64,000 bases of DNA from Phycisphaeraceae bacterium (lineage in GTDB: Bacteria > Planctomycetota > Phycisphaerae > Phycisphaerales > SM1A02). The DNA is taken from assembly GCA_015709595.1 (NCBI GenBank), contig CP054178.1, forward strand, positions 3,105,205 through 3,169,204, written 5' to 3'. Under the pieces are notes generated by a model that searched no databases, was not told where the DNA came from, and worked only from the letters and a program-made list of their open reading frames with translations. Each line of letters starts with the position of its first letter. Position 1 is the first letter of the stretch. The translations under genes were made by a program, and so were the position numbers. Positions 17,910 through 26,795 of this stretch are shown here, piece by piece.

Positions 17910-18232
17910 TTGCTGGTTCCCTTCTTCTTCGTGGCATCGCCATTGAGGGGGTAAACGTGGAGCAACTTGGCGTCTCGCCCTTCGCCCAACCGAAAGACGA
18001 TGCCGGAGTCGATCCACCGCCCGACCGTCTTGCTGAAGTTGCCGGGGTCAAGTTTCAGTGCCTTAGCAATCTCGCCTTGTGCCTTCGTACCATCGCACAA
18101 GTTGAACGCGGAGAGTTGTTTCGTACCGGCTCCCTTGGAGAGCACGATCTCCGCCAGTTTGTCGGGTGGAAACGTCTGGCGGGCGGTGACGGACAGGACG
18201 GCACGGAGGAGGGCTTCGCTGTTGTCTGGCAT
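17906..18232 (-). CDS. 108-residue winged-HTH protein, first gene of the operon
   Basis: The frame stays open far upstream, but ATG 18232 is preferred because an AGGGG ribosome site precedes it and the extension is only GC-biased low complexity. The core LCDGTKAQGEIAKALKLDPG, then NFSKTVGRWIDSGIVFRLG, is a MarR/ArsR-like winged helix. As the first gene downstream of a perfect palindrome it may repress its own operon. Four overlapping or tightly spaced genes follow. Confidence 0.65.
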   Translation of the reverse strand: MPDNSEALLRAVLSVTARQTFPPDKLAEIVLSKGAGTKQLSAFNLCDGTKAQGEIAKALKLDPGNFSKTVGRWIDSGIVFRLGEGRDAKLLHVYPLNGDATKKKGTSK

Positions 18233-18273
18233 GAGGTACCCCTGAGCAGTCGCTAAGAGTTTGGCGACCGTCA

Positions 18274-18306
18274 AGTATACCACCCCTAGGGGTTCGGCGG
18301 AGTCAA
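18274..18306 (-). promoter_or_regulatory. Operator-like palindrome and -10 element upstream of the mini-HTH operon
   Basis: ACCCCTAGGGGT (18282-18293) is a perfect 12-base palindrome. On the minus strand a TATACT (18279-18274) lies just downstream of it. The only TTGACT (18306-18301) is 21 bases away, longer than ideal, so this may be an activator-dependent or repressed promoter. The palindrome sits between the two elements, where a regulator could block or bridge polymerase. Confidence 0.45.
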
Positions 18307-18325
18307 GTGCCTCTCCGTTGGGGGA

Positions 18326-18342
18326 GGGAGCCGTTGGCTCCC
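18326..18342 (-). terminator. Possible hairpin terminator after the split methyltransferase gene
   Basis: GGGAGCC, loop GTT, GGCTCCC. It lies between the end of the minus-strand methyltransferase fragment and the mini-HTH operon promoter. It lacks a T-run, so termination is only possible. Confidence 0.35.
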
Positions 18343-18387
18343 CCGCCCCGCCCGCGCTCCCGGAACCGCGGCGGGGATCGGGCCGGA

Positions 18388-18568
18388 CTACCCCACCCGC
18401 CGCTTGACGTGCTCGGCCACCTCCGGGGAGAGCGCTTCGGGGTGCGAACCCGCGAGGTCTACGAGCAAGCGAGCGGCGGAGAGGTACGCCATATCGCCCA
18501 GCAAGGGGCCGATTGCTTGGACGGCGCGGCGGGCCAACTCCACCGGCTTCTCCGTGAGGTGGACCATG
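18388..18568 (-). pseudogene. 3' piece of a ParB/DNA-methyltransferase gene split by an IS
   Basis: On the minus strand this encodes MVHLTEKPVELARRAV and about 45 further residues to the stop. The 'TEKP' motif is the end of the SAM-binding region of beta-class DNA methyltransferases. The rest of the gene lies beyond the insertion sequence at 19872-20957. Removing the IS and one CATG copy joins the halves in frame to read VNPQSMVHLTEKPVEL. Confidence 0.85.
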
Positions 18569-18646
18569 TGACCTGCCCCCCAAAAACTGATCCAGGTCTT
18601 ATGAGAGTCCCGATGGGCCACGGGTTGGCCCTGGAGACTCTCGAAG

Positions 18647-18958
18647 ATGAAGCGGACAAGGCATTCGGCGGAACAGATCGTGACGAAGCTGCGTGAGGCG
18701 GACGCCATGCTGGCGGCGGGCCGCTCCATCGCCCAGGTCATTCAGCATCTGGGCGTGAGCGAACAGACCTTCAACCGCTGGCGGAACCAGTATGGCGGGA
18801 TGAAGTCGGAGGAGGCCCGTCGTCTGAAGGAACTGGAGATCGAGAACGCGCGGCTGAAGAAGGCCGTGGCCGATCTGACGCTGGACAACCAGATCCTGCA
18901 GGAGGCCAACGACTACCTGGGAAAGCATCGAGCCCCTCGGGCAGGAGGGGCGTCGTGA
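18647..18958 (+). CDS. IS3-family transposase OrfA (copy 1)
   Basis: A 103-residue protein. The HTH (QVIQHLGVSEQTFNRWRNQY) binds the IS ends and is followed by a leucine-zipper-like helix (ARRLKELEIENARLKKAVAD). Its stop overlaps the orfB GTG start (GTGA), so the catalytic subunit can be made by re-initiation rather than only by the family's usual -1 frameshift. Confidence 0.9.
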   Translation: MKRTRHSAEQIVTKLREADAMLAAGRSIAQVIQHLGVSEQTFNRWRNQYGGMKSEEARRLKELEIENARLKKAVADLTLDNQILQEANDYLGKHRAPRAGGAS

Positions 18959-19842
18959 CGCACGTGCGGGCGACACTCGGACACTCGGAGCGTCGTGTCT
19001 GCCGGGTGCTGAACCAGCCGCGCTCGACGCAGCGGTACACGGCGATCCCGCGGGACGGCGATGAGTCCCTGATCCGCCGCATGCACGAACTGGTGCGGCG
19101 TCATCCGCGTCGGGGCTGCCGGATGATCTGGGGGATGCTGCGTCTGGAGGGGTGGCGGATCAACCGCAAGCGGGTGCACCGGCTGTGGAGGCAGGAGGGC
19201 CTGAAAGTGCCTTCAAAGCAGCACAAGCGGCGTCGGCTGGGCCACAGCGACCACGGGATCCTGCGGCGTCGCCCGGAACGCAAGGATCACGTGTGGGCCA
19301 TCGACTTCATCCACGACACGGATGCACGTGGGGGGGCGCTGAAGTGGCTGAGCGTGGTGGATGAGTTCACGCGAGAGTGCCTGGCGCTGGAGGTGAACCG
19401 CTCGATGACGGCGGGCGGCGTGGCGGATGTTCTGATTGGCCTGTTCACCACGCGCGGCATTCCGGATCACATCCGCAGCGACAACGGTCCGGAGTTCATC
19501 GCGCGGACGATCCGGCGCCTGGCGGAGCTGACGGGCGTGGAGAACGTATACATCGCGCCCGGCAGCCCGTGGGAGAACGGCTACGCCGAGAGCTTCCACG
19601 GCCGCCTGCGGGATGAGCTGCTCAACGCGGAAGTGTTCACTGATGTGCGTGACGCCAAGGCGCTGGCGTCATCGTGGAAGAACGAGTACAACCATCACCG
19701 GCCGCACTCCTCGCTGGGGTACGTTCCCCCGGCGACGTTCGCGGCGACGCTGGCCGGTCCTCCGGTCGGGGCTGCGCCCCTCCCTCCGGCCCGGCCAGCG
19801 TCGATCCCCTCAACCCCTATCCTCACCCTCAGACTCTCATAG
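18955..19842 (+). CDS. IS3-family transposase OrfB (DDE integrase core, copy 1)
   Basis: A 295-residue rve-type DDE transposase with an N-terminal HTH_21 region (HPRRGCRMIWGMLRLEGW). The catalytic acidic residues are in WAIDFIHD, IRSDNGPEF and ENGYAESFHGRL, in the expected order. The C terminus has the typical YNHHRPHSSLGY. The start GTG overlaps orfA. All catalytic motifs look intact, so this copy may be active despite the five-residue deletion near its N terminus relative to copy 3. Confidence 0.9.
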   Translation: MTHVRATLGHSERRVCRVLNQPRSTQRYTAIPRDGDESLIRRMHELVRRHPRRGCRMIWGMLRLEGWRINRKRVHRLWRQEGLKVPSKQHKRRRLGHSDHGILRRRPERKDHVWAIDFIHDTDARGGALKWLSVVDEFTRECLALEVNRSMTAGGVADVLIGLFTTRGIPDHIRSDNGPEFIARTIRRLAELTGVENVYIAPGSPWENGYAESFHGRLRDELLNAEVFTDVRDAKALASSWKNEYNHHRPHSSLGYVPPATFAATLAGPPVGAAPLPPARPASIPSTPILTLRLS

Positions 19843-19871
19843 GGCCTGGTACAGAAAATGGGGGCAGGTCA

Positions 19872-20957
19872 CATGCTCTGCGGGTTCACCTTCTTGATGC
19901 TCCAGGTGTCCGGCACGTTGTTGGGTCCGAAGAAGCGGTGGGCCGCGCCTTCCTTCCAGCCGTAGAAGCACCACTCGTGGTTGCCCATGAAGTCCTTGCG
20001 CGTGAGGACGGGGTGCTCCTTGATCCAGATGATCGCCTGCGCGAAGTAGAGCTCGCAGCGCTTGAGCACGGGCGGGTAGTTCCCGCAGTTGGCGTACCCG
20101 CCCCAGATGTAGAACGTGCCGCCGGGGATCAGCACGCGGGTGATGTTCCCGAACCACGCGGCGAGCAGCCGGTCGAACTCGTCGTCCGACACGAAGTCGT
20201 TGGCCAACGGCCGGTCCTTGGCGCGGAGCTTCTTGTGCGTCGCGCGGCTCTTCTCGGGGTAGCGGTTGAGGTCGGCGCTCTGCTGGTCGTGCTGGTCGGC
20301 CTTGCCGGGGAGCGCGAACGAACTCAGGCCGGCGACGATCGCGTTGTTCGAGCGGGGCTCGACCTTCACGTTGTACGGCGGGTCCGTGTTCACGAGGTGG
20401 ACCGGCTGGCCGTCGAGCAGCCGGTCCAAGTCCGCGGGCTTGCTGCTGTCACCGCACATGAGCCGGTGGTTGCCCAGCACCCAGATGTCGCCCGGCACCG
20501 TCGTCGCCGCGTCGGGCGGTGCCGGCACCTCGTCGGGGTCGGTGAGGCCTTCGTTGCCCGCGGGGGCCATGATCGCCGCGAGGTCCTCGGCGCTGAAGCC
20601 GAGCACCGCCAGGTCGAAATCCACGCCCTTGAGGTCGGCGAGCTCGATGGGCAGGAGTTCCATGTCCCACGCGGTGAGCGACGCGACCTTGTTGTCGGCG
20701 ATGCGGAGCGCCTTGACCTGGTCAGGCGTCAGGTCCGACGCGCGAATCGTCGGCACTTCCTTCAGCCCGAGCTTCCGCGCGGCGCGGAGCCGCGTGTGCC
20801 CGGCGATGATGACGCCGTCGCCGTCGATCAGGATCGGGATCTTGAACCCGAACGCCTGGATCGACTTGGCGACCGCATCGATCGCGGCGTCGCTGATGGT
20901 GCGGGGGTTGCGGTCGTACTCCTTGACCGCGTCGATGGGGAGCATCTCGATGTTCAC
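19872..20957 (-). pseudogene. 5' piece of a ParB-nuclease/DNA-methyltransferase gene split by an IS
   Basis: The minus-strand product starts at GTG 20957 (GGAG six bases upstream) and has two domains. The first ~75 residues are a ParB/Srx-like domain (LPIDAVKEYDRNPRT, then IIAGHTRLRAA). A beta-class DNA methyltransferase with VNTDPPYN follows. Such ParB-methylase fusions are common in prophages and modify phage DNA. The frame runs into the IS3 element at 19871; its last ~60 residues are at 18388-18568. Original length would be about 420 residues. The genes around it (small phage-like protein, prim-pol) support a decayed prophage. Confidence 0.85.
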
Positions 20958-20985
20958 GGCGATCTCCGTCGTAGACGCGGCATGA

Positions 20986-21261
20986 CATCGCGCCGCGCGT
21001 GAGGCGTGGTGGCGAGCACGGTCGGTCGAGCCCGTTCCCGGCGGCACCGAGGAGGCGGTCGAGCTCGCGCGGGCGGGGGCGCTCGCGCCGGCGCTGCACA
21101 TCACGGTCGAGAAGAAGGCCGGCGAGCAGTTCGAGCGGGTGGTGGCGCATCGGCTGGGAGACAAGCCACCGCGGCTCGAGGGCGATGAAGGCCTCCCCGA
21201 GCGACTGCCCGAACCGGTCGGCACCACGTACGGCATCCCTGACGACGAGATTCCCTTCTGA
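20986..21261 (+). pseudogene. Start-less open frame, probable phage gene fragment
   Basis: A 91-codon open frame ends at 21259-21261 and encodes a protein-like sequence (VEKKAGEQFERVVAHRLGD ... YGIPDDEIPF) directly before the ribosome site of the next gene. It has no credible start: an upstream TGA closes it at 20983-20985 and only two GTG codons occur late in it. Its 5' end has probably been lost by rearrangement. I do not recognise the family. Confidence 0.4.
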
Positions 21262-21274
21262 ACAGGAGCACACG

Positions 21275-21667
21275 ATGATCACGATCACCATCGAAGAAAC
21301 AGACAAGGACGGCCGCGTGCTGGGGCGGCACGTCGCCTCGGCCCCCATCGACAAGAACGACGCCAAGGGGGTGGGCTCGCTGCTGGCCCGCAGTGTCGGC
21401 GGGCTGATGTACCACGGCCAGACGCGGGCCGAAGTGCCGCTGCTGATCGCGGCGGCGGGGACGCACCGCTCCAGCCGCTGCACCCAGGCGATCGCGCACG
21501 CCCTAGGGCTGGCCGGGAGCGAGCACAGCTTCGAGTACGCGGTGAAGCCGGTCGTGGACCTCGACCGCCTGCTCGACTACCGCGCGAGCAAGAAAGACCG
21601 CGAGCACGCGGCGCAGATGCTCAAGATCATGGGCGCCGGCGTCAAGTCGAAGGGGGACGACGAGTAA
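21275..21667 (+). CDS. Unrecognised 130-residue phage-type protein
   Basis: ATG 21275 has an AGGAG site about 6 bases upstream. The small soluble protein begins with a beta-strand MITITIEETDKDGRVLG and ends in helices with KKDREHAAQMLKIMG. It lies three bases before the prim-pol gene and opposite the split ParB-methylase, so it belongs to the prophage-like segment. No functional motif is evident. Confidence 0.6.
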   Translation: MITITIEETDKDGRVLGRHVASAPIDKNDAKGVGSLLARSVGGLMYHGQTRAEVPLLIAAAGTHRSSRCTQAIAHALGLAGSEHSFEYAVKPVVDLDRLLDYRASKKDREHAAQMLKIMGAGVKSKGDDE

Positions 21668-21670
21668 GCG

Positions 21671-22261
21671 ATGAGTGACGGCCCGGCAAACCTGCTCGAC
21701 GCGGCGAGGTGGTACCTCGCGCGCGGCTACGCGCCGATCCCTGTGCCCGCGGGGACGAAGGTGCCCGTGCTCAAAGGGTGGACGGCCCTGCGCCTGGCCG
21801 ACGCCGACCTGCCGCAACACTTCAACGGCACGGGGAACATCGGCGTACTGCTAGGGGAGCCGAGCGGCTGGCTGGTGGACGTGGACCTGGACTGCGAGGA
21901 GGCGGTGGCGCTCGCGCCCAAGTTCCTGCCTCCGACGGGCGCGAAGTCCGGTCGGCCCGGCAAACCATCATCGCACTGGTGGTACGTCTGCAAGGGCGCG
22001 AAGACCCGCAAGCACCAGAACCCTGCGTCGAAGAAGATGATCGTCGAGCTGCGGAGCACCGGGGCGCAGACCGTGGTCGGCCCGAGCATGCACCCCAGCG
22101 GGGAGCCGTACGACCCGCTCGAGGGCGAGCCCGCCGTCGTGGATGTCGAGACGCTCGGCGCGGCGGTCGCGGCGCTGGCCCGAGCGGTGACGGAGCAGCG
22201 GCATGGGCGCACGGAAACGATCGCTTCCCAGCACAGGCCGCTAGGAAACGATCGCTTCTTA
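21671..22261 (+). pseudogene. Truncated prim-pol (bifunctional DNA primase/polymerase) gene
   Basis: The first ~150 residues show the prim-pol N-terminal domain of phage and plasmid replication proteins: RWYLARGYAPIPVPAGTK, then GNIGVLLGEPSGWLVDVDLD (catalytic Asp pair) and GPSMHPSGEPY. The frame then enters an IS5-type element at 22262. Removing the IS gives only about 20 more codons before a stop, so the helicase half was lost before or during the insertion. Replication function is almost certainly absent. Confidence 0.75.
22213..22258. repeat. 15-bp direct repeat next to an IS5-type element
   Basis: GGAAACGATCGCTTC occurs at 22213-22227 and again at 22244-22258, ending just before the IS. 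It may be a scar of earlier events that truncated the prim-pol gene. Confidence 0.6.
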
Positions 22262-23161
22262 GAGACTGTTTCAGAACATGAGTCTCGACCGATGAAGAGC
22301 GTCGTCAGCACAAGTGCAGGGAGGCACGATCATGGCGGCGGAACTGCTCCCGGAAGCGTTGTGGGAAGAGATCGAACCATTGCTGCCCCCGGTGTCGCGG
22401 GCCCGGACGGGCCGGCCGCCGGTGGACAACAAGCGGGCGCTGCGGGGCATCATCTTCGTGCTCCGCTACGGCGTGCCGTGGCAGGCGGTGCCGACCGACG
22501 CCTTCGGCGTCAGCGGCTCGTCCTGCTGGCGGCGTTTCAGCGAGTGGACCAGGGCGGGCGTGTGGGCGCAGGTGCATCGGGCGTTGCTCAATCGCCTGGG
22601 GAAACTCGATGGCATCGACCTCCAGCATGTCGTGGTCGATTCGCAGTCGGTGCGGGCCGTCCAAGGGGGGCGCACACCGGCCCCAACCCGACGGACCGCG
22701 GCAAACAGGGCTGCAAACGCCATGTGCTGACCGATGCCCGAGGCACCCCCCTGGTGGTGCAGACCACGCCCGCCAACGTGCCCGACCAGAGGCAACTGCC
22801 CGCGCTGCTGGCGGCGCGTCCTGCGGTGCAGGGTCCGCGTGGGCGCCCGCGGCGCAACCCGGAGGCGATCATCGGCGATCGCGCGTACGGAACCCGGGAA
22901 ATGATCGCGCACGTCGAAGGCCAACGCATCCACAGCATGCTCGCCCCGCGCACCGACGACACCCACGGCAGCGGCCTGGGCGTGCTGCGGTACGTGGTCG
23001 AGCGGACGCTGGCGTGCTTCAGCCACTTCCGACGCCTCCGCCTGTGCTACGAACGCTGGAACGAACAATTCCAGGCCTTCCATGACCTCGCCGCCGCGAT
23101 GCTCGTCTGCTCGCGGATCAAGTCGATCAAGTCCAGGCATCTACTGTTCTGAAACAGTCTC
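22262..23161 (+). mobile_element. IS5-family element (IS427-like), 900 bp
   Basis: Perfect 17-bp terminal inverted repeats, GAGACTGTTTCAGAACA at the left and its complement at the right, flanked by a TA duplication. It encodes a two-frame DDE transposase. TA target and size fit the IS427 group. Confidence 0.92.
22332..23152 (+). CDS. IS5-family transposase made from two frames by -1 frameshift
   Basis: The first frame (22332-22730) encodes the N-terminal domain (LLPEALWEEIEPLLPP ... VVVDSQSVRAV). The second frame encodes GPNPTDRGKQGCKRHVLTD to the C terminus with GDRAYGTREM and YVVERTLACFSHFRRL, and ends at 23152. The junction is a run of six G at about 22665-22670. Shifting back one base there joins canonical IS5 motifs in order, so programmed -1 frameshifting is likely. 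All DDE motifs are present in the joined product. Confidence 0.85.
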
Positions 23162-23287
23162 TAACGAGATTCGCGTCTTCAGCGATTGACGTGGTCGTAC
23201 AACTTGGAGCCCCGGTTCCGTAGAGACCTGATCAACCCGCAACCGCGTCGATCCTCAATGGGAAAGTCGCCTCTGATAGCTTGAGTC

Positions 23288-26221
23288 CTATTGCCTCACT
23301 CGGTCGAGATGGGAGCGATACTCCGCGGCATCGTTCTCAAGTCCGAACAACTGACTGAACCGGACGAGGCGCTCGAACGCGATACGCTGCTGTCGAGGCG
23401 GGGCCCCCGCCCGAAGGTGGTCAACGCCGGATCGAACGAACGTGGCGCCTTCGTCGAACCGCCCCTGCCCCTGCTTGGCCAGTCCGAGGAGGATCTCCGC
23501 CGCGCCGATCTGTCCATTGTTCGGGGTTGTCGCGGCCCGCCGCGCGGCCAGTCCCTCGGCGAGCACCGTTTCCGCCTCGGCAAAGAGCGACTGATCGACC
23601 AGCGCGGCCCCAAGACTCACGAGGGTTCCGGCCAGAAGAGGATGCCCGGCGGGAAGTTTGACCCGCTGGATCGCCTCGGCCTCCCGGAGACAGGTCACCG
23701 CCTCCGCCGTCGCACCGCGCTCGATCAGCGTGACCGCCAGGTTGTTCAGCGCGATGGCCAGGTCCGGATGGTCAGGCGGCAGCAACGTGCGGCGCATGGC
23801 CACGACTTCGCGGAAGGACTGCTCAGCCCCATCGAGGTCGTTCATCGAATACTGAACGGCGGCCAGGTTGTTCAACACCGTGGCGATATCGGGGTGGTCG
23901 CGGGTGAAGGTCCGCCTCAGGATCGCCAGGGCTCGTGCGTACAGCGCAGCGGCCTCAGGGAACGCGCCGCGCGACCGCTGGATCGCCGCGAGAGAGTTGA
24001 TGGTGGCGGCGGTGTCAGGGTGGTTCTCATTCAGGCGCAACTCGCGGATCGCCAGCGCCTCGCGCAGCAATGGCTCGGCGTCGTCCATCCGGCCAGCGCG
24101 CTGGTGAAGGACGGCGAGATTGCTGAGCGTGACCGCCAGCGTGGGATGCTGCGCTCCATGCACCGCACGTGACATACTCACGGCCTCGGAAAGCAGCAAC
24201 TGGGCCTCGTCGAGCGCCCCGCGGTCGCGCACCACCAGGCCGAGACTGCTCAGGGCCTGCACAACGTCGTGATGCCTGTCACCCCGCGCCGCCCGCGCGG
24301 CCTGAAGGGATCGGCGCAGGATCGCCTCGGCCCCCTCCAAATCGCCGCGTGAGTGCCTGATGGCGCCCAGCTGATTCAGCACAGCGGTGACAAGCGGGTG
24401 ATCCGATCCGCCATCGCGTTTGGCCAGCACCGCCGCCTCGCGCAAGCGTGCTTCAGCGGCATCGAACTCTCCTCGACGCGACAACAGATGACCGAGGTTG
24501 GTCAGCATTTCAGCGCGTGTGGGCGACTGCCCCCGCGGAATCTCGTCGCGCAGGCGAAGCGCTTCCTCGAAGAGCGCGAGACTCTCTTCATACCGCGCCT
24601 GACCGAGCCGGAGCATGGCGAACTGATGCACGGCAGCCGCCAGGCCGAGCGAAGACCCGTCGGCATCGACGGCCTCAGCTCGGCGGCTGGCAAGCACGGC
24701 CGAGAGGTGCGGCTCCGCCTCGTCGAACAATCCCAGCGCCAGGTAGGTGCGGCCGAGTGCGGCGCGAACCCCTGTCTCCACCTGCGGATGCGTGAACTGC
24801 CACTCCCGACGTTCAAGGCGTTCCGCCGCTGCATCTGCGACCTGTCGGACGGTCACATCCGGGCCCAGGCGCGACGGCTCCGGCGCGGCGAGCATGTCGC
24901 CGAGAAAGCGGTTGACCTCGTCGGCGACGGCGCGCTGGGTCTCGGCTTCGACCCGCGCCGACTCGGCGCGGACGGAGAACGCCACGATGGCAGCGACGGC
25001 GGTGATGAGGCCGATGGAGGCGGCCGTCGCGCCCGCCACCGCGCCGGCATGGCGCCGCACAAACATCGCCGCCCGGTACCGAAGCGACTCAGGGCGGGCC
25101 GCGATAGGCAGGAGCGACTGGTACCGCCGCAGATCCTCGGCAAACTGCTCGACCGATCCGTAACGCCGCGACGGATCGGCGCGCAGCGCGGTCTGCACGA
25201 TCGTGGCCAGGTCGCCAGCCAGCGCGCGGCGAAGCACGGTCGGCGTGCTGCCGCGGGCCAGACACGTCTTCATCAGCGCGCCGTCGCGCTCCAGCGCTTC
25301 GAGCGCGATTCGCGGCTCCTCCGTCGCCACGTCGCGCGGACGCGCGCCGGTCAGCAACTCGAACAGGATCACGCCCAGCGAGTAGACGTCGGTCGATGTG
25401 GTGGTCGGCTCGCCCGCAATGAGTTCGGGGCTGGCATAGGCGATCGTGAGCCGACGGGAGGCGTGGTCGGTCACATCGGGGCGCGCCTGATCGCCCGGCT
25501 CAGGCATGAGCATGCGGGCAACTCCGAAATCGAGCAACTTCGGCTCGCCGTCGGCCGTGACGAGGATGTTGGACGGCTTGAGATCGCGATGCACGATCAG
25601 GCGTCGGTGGGCCTCCTGAACAGCGGCGCAGGCGCGGCGCACAAGGTCGATGCGAGCATCGATGGTCAACCGACGGGCGTCACACCACGAGTGAATCTCC
25701 TCGCCCTCGACGTACTCCATCACCAGGTACGGACGACCATCATCGGTGGAACCTCCATCCAGCAACCGCGCAATGTTGGGGTGCTGCAGCGACGCCAGCA
25801 CCTGGCGTTCGGTGCGGAATCGACTGAGCACATCCTCCGTATCGAGGCCGCGCCGAATCAGTTTGACGGCGACGACTTGATCGAAGTGCCCGTCCACGCG
25901 GCGGGCTCGATAGACGTTTCCCATCCCTCCCGCGCCGATGCGGGCGTCGAGACGGTACGGCCCGATGAGGCGCCCCACGTCCGCGTCGTCGATGGCGGAT
26001 GCTTCGGGCGATTCCGTCGCCTCCATCGCGGCCGACCAGTCCAAGGCCGGCGACTCCAGAAAGTCGGTGGCCTGCTCTTCAAAGACCAGCAGCGATTCCA
26101 CGTCGAGTCGCAGCGCTTCATCATGTCCACAGGCGCGTTCCAGAAAGGTCTCGCGGCCATCGGGTGGCTGGGCCAGCGCCTCCAGGACGATCGACTCGAC
26201 GCGGTGGATCATGTCACGCAT
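23288..26221 (-). CDS. Transmembrane Ser/Thr protein kinase with C-terminal TPR array
   Basis: This 977-residue protein has a kinase domain at about 86-350. It shows IGAGGMGNVYRAR, the VAVKLI lysine, IVHRDLKPSNIL and LLDFGVARM, so it is predicted active. One membrane segment around 394-420 follows. From about 460 to 960 there are repeated tetratricopeptide-like units (for example YLALGLFDEAEPHLSAVL and LNNLAVTLIERGATAEAV). The kinase is therefore cytoplasmic and the TPR part probably faces the other side of the membrane. Its ATG overlaps the end of the upstream sigma gene by 8 bases. Such sigma-kinase pairs are typical of planctomycetes; the kinase presumably controls the sigma factor. Confidence 0.88.
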   Translation of the reverse strand: MRDMIHRVESIVLEALAQPPDGRETFLERACGHDEALRLDVESLLVFEEQATDFLESPALDWSAAMEATESPEASAIDDADVGRLIGPYRLDARIGAGGMGNVYRARRVDGHFDQVVAVKLIRRGLDTEDVLSRFRTERQVLASLQHPNIARLLDGGSTDDGRPYLVMEYVEGEEIHSWCDARRLTIDARIDLVRRACAAVQEAHRRLIVHRDLKPSNILVTADGEPKLLDFGVARMLMPEPGDQARPDVTDHASRRLTIAYASPELIAGEPTTTSTDVYSLGVILFELLTGARPRDVATEEPRIALEALERDGALMKTCLARGSTPTVLRRALAGDLATIVQTALRADPSRRYGSVEQFAEDLRRYQSLLPIAARPESLRYRAAMFVRRHAGAVAGATAASIGLITAVAAIVAFSVRAESARVEAETQRAVADEVNRFLGDMLAAPEPSRLGPDVTVRQVADAAAERLERREWQFTHPQVETGVRAALGRTYLALGLFDEAEPHLSAVLASRRAEAVDADGSSLGLAAAVHQFAMLRLGQARYEESLALFEEALRLRDEIPRGQSPTRAEMLTNLGHLLSRRGEFDAAEARLREAAVLAKRDGGSDHPLVTAVLNQLGAIRHSRGDLEGAEAILRRSLQAARAARGDRHHDVVQALSSLGLVVRDRGALDEAQLLLSEAVSMSRAVHGAQHPTLAVTLSNLAVLHQRAGRMDDAEPLLREALAIRELRLNENHPDTAATINSLAAIQRSRGAFPEAAALYARALAILRRTFTRDHPDIATVLNNLAAVQYSMNDLDGAEQSFREVVAMRRTLLPPDHPDLAIALNNLAVTLIERGATAEAVTCLREAEAIQRVKLPAGHPLLAGTLVSLGAALVDQSLFAEAETVLAEGLAARRAATTPNNGQIGAAEILLGLAKQGQGRFDEGATFVRSGVDHLRAGAPPRQQRIAFERLVRFSQLFGLENDAAEYRSHLDRVRQ

Positions 26222-26795
26222 AAGGCGGCTTGCCCCCGGTCATCTCGCGCAGCAGCCAGAGCCGCGCAAACTCCCAGTCTCGCTTCACCGTCGCGGGCGC
26301 GATGCCCAGCGCCGCGGCGGTCTCCTCGATCGTCAGTCCGGCGAAGTATCGCATTTCAATGACCTTGACCTTTCGAGGGTCGATGGCGCCGAGCTTTGTG
26401 AGCGCCTCATCCAGCGCGACAAGGTCGGTATCTGACTCGTCGCGCACGACGAGGTCATCCAGAAACGCGACACGCTCGCCCGGCGCGGCTCTTTTGATTC
26501 GTGATTTTCCGCGGGCGTGATCCACCAGGATCCGCCGCATCGCCGTTGCGGCGATGGCGAGGAAGTGGCCGCGCGATTCCCATTGGATCTGCGTCTGATC
26601 GATCAGTTTCAGATAGGCCTCGTTCACCAGGGCGGTCGGCTGAAGAGTGTGGTCCTTTCGTTCCCGTCTCAGCTGAGATGCCGCGAGACGACGCAGCTCG
26701 TCATAGACAAGCGGCAGCAATCGCTCGAAGGCGTGGTCATCGCCCGCCGTCGCCTGCCGCAGCAGGGTCGTGATGTCATCGGGGCCGTGGGTCAC
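26214..26795 (-). CDS. ECF-like sigma factor (TIGR02999-type)
   Basis: About 193 residues from GTG 26795; no strong ribosome site decides the start. The region 2 block PLVYDELRRLAASQLRRER, then TALVNEAYLKL, and region 4 IEETAAALGIAPATVKRDW are typical of the planctomycete/acidobacterial ECF-like family. The intervening HFLAIAATAMRRILVDHAR is also diagnostic. It is coupled to the kinase gene downstream and divergent from the secreted S74-protein gene at 27014, a plausible target. Confidence 0.9.
   Translation of the reverse strand: MTHGPDDITTLLRQATAGDDHAFERLLPLVYDELRRLAASQLRRERKDHTLQPTALVNEAYLKLIDQTQIQWESRGHFLAIAATAMRRILVDHARGKSRIKRAAPGERVAFLDDLVVRDESDTDLVALDEALTKLGAIDPRKVKVIEMRYFAGLTIEETAAALGIAPATVKRDWEFARLWLLREMTGGKPPYA

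Larger units (their letters stand above)
18569..19871 (+). mobile_element. IS3-family element (IS407-like), copy 1, 1303 bp
   Basis: The ends are imperfect inverted repeats beginning TGACCTGCCCCC and finishing with its complement. A 4-bp target duplication CATG flanks it (18565-18568 and 19872-19875). It carries overlapping orfA and orfB. Four-base duplications and this terminus type fit the IS407 group. Compared with copy 3 it lacks 15 bases near the start of orfB, an in-frame loss of five residues. Confidence 0.93.

Noticed and set aside
19674-21002. Plus-strand open frame opposite the ParB-methylase and crossing an IS end
   Set aside because: It spans the transposase end and the IS boundary and is rich in Arg/Val/Gly with no domain; the minus strand has clear methylase motifs.
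24353-26362. Plus-strand open frame opposite the first kinase
   Set aside because: Kinase and TPR motifs are on the minus strand; this frame is compositional.
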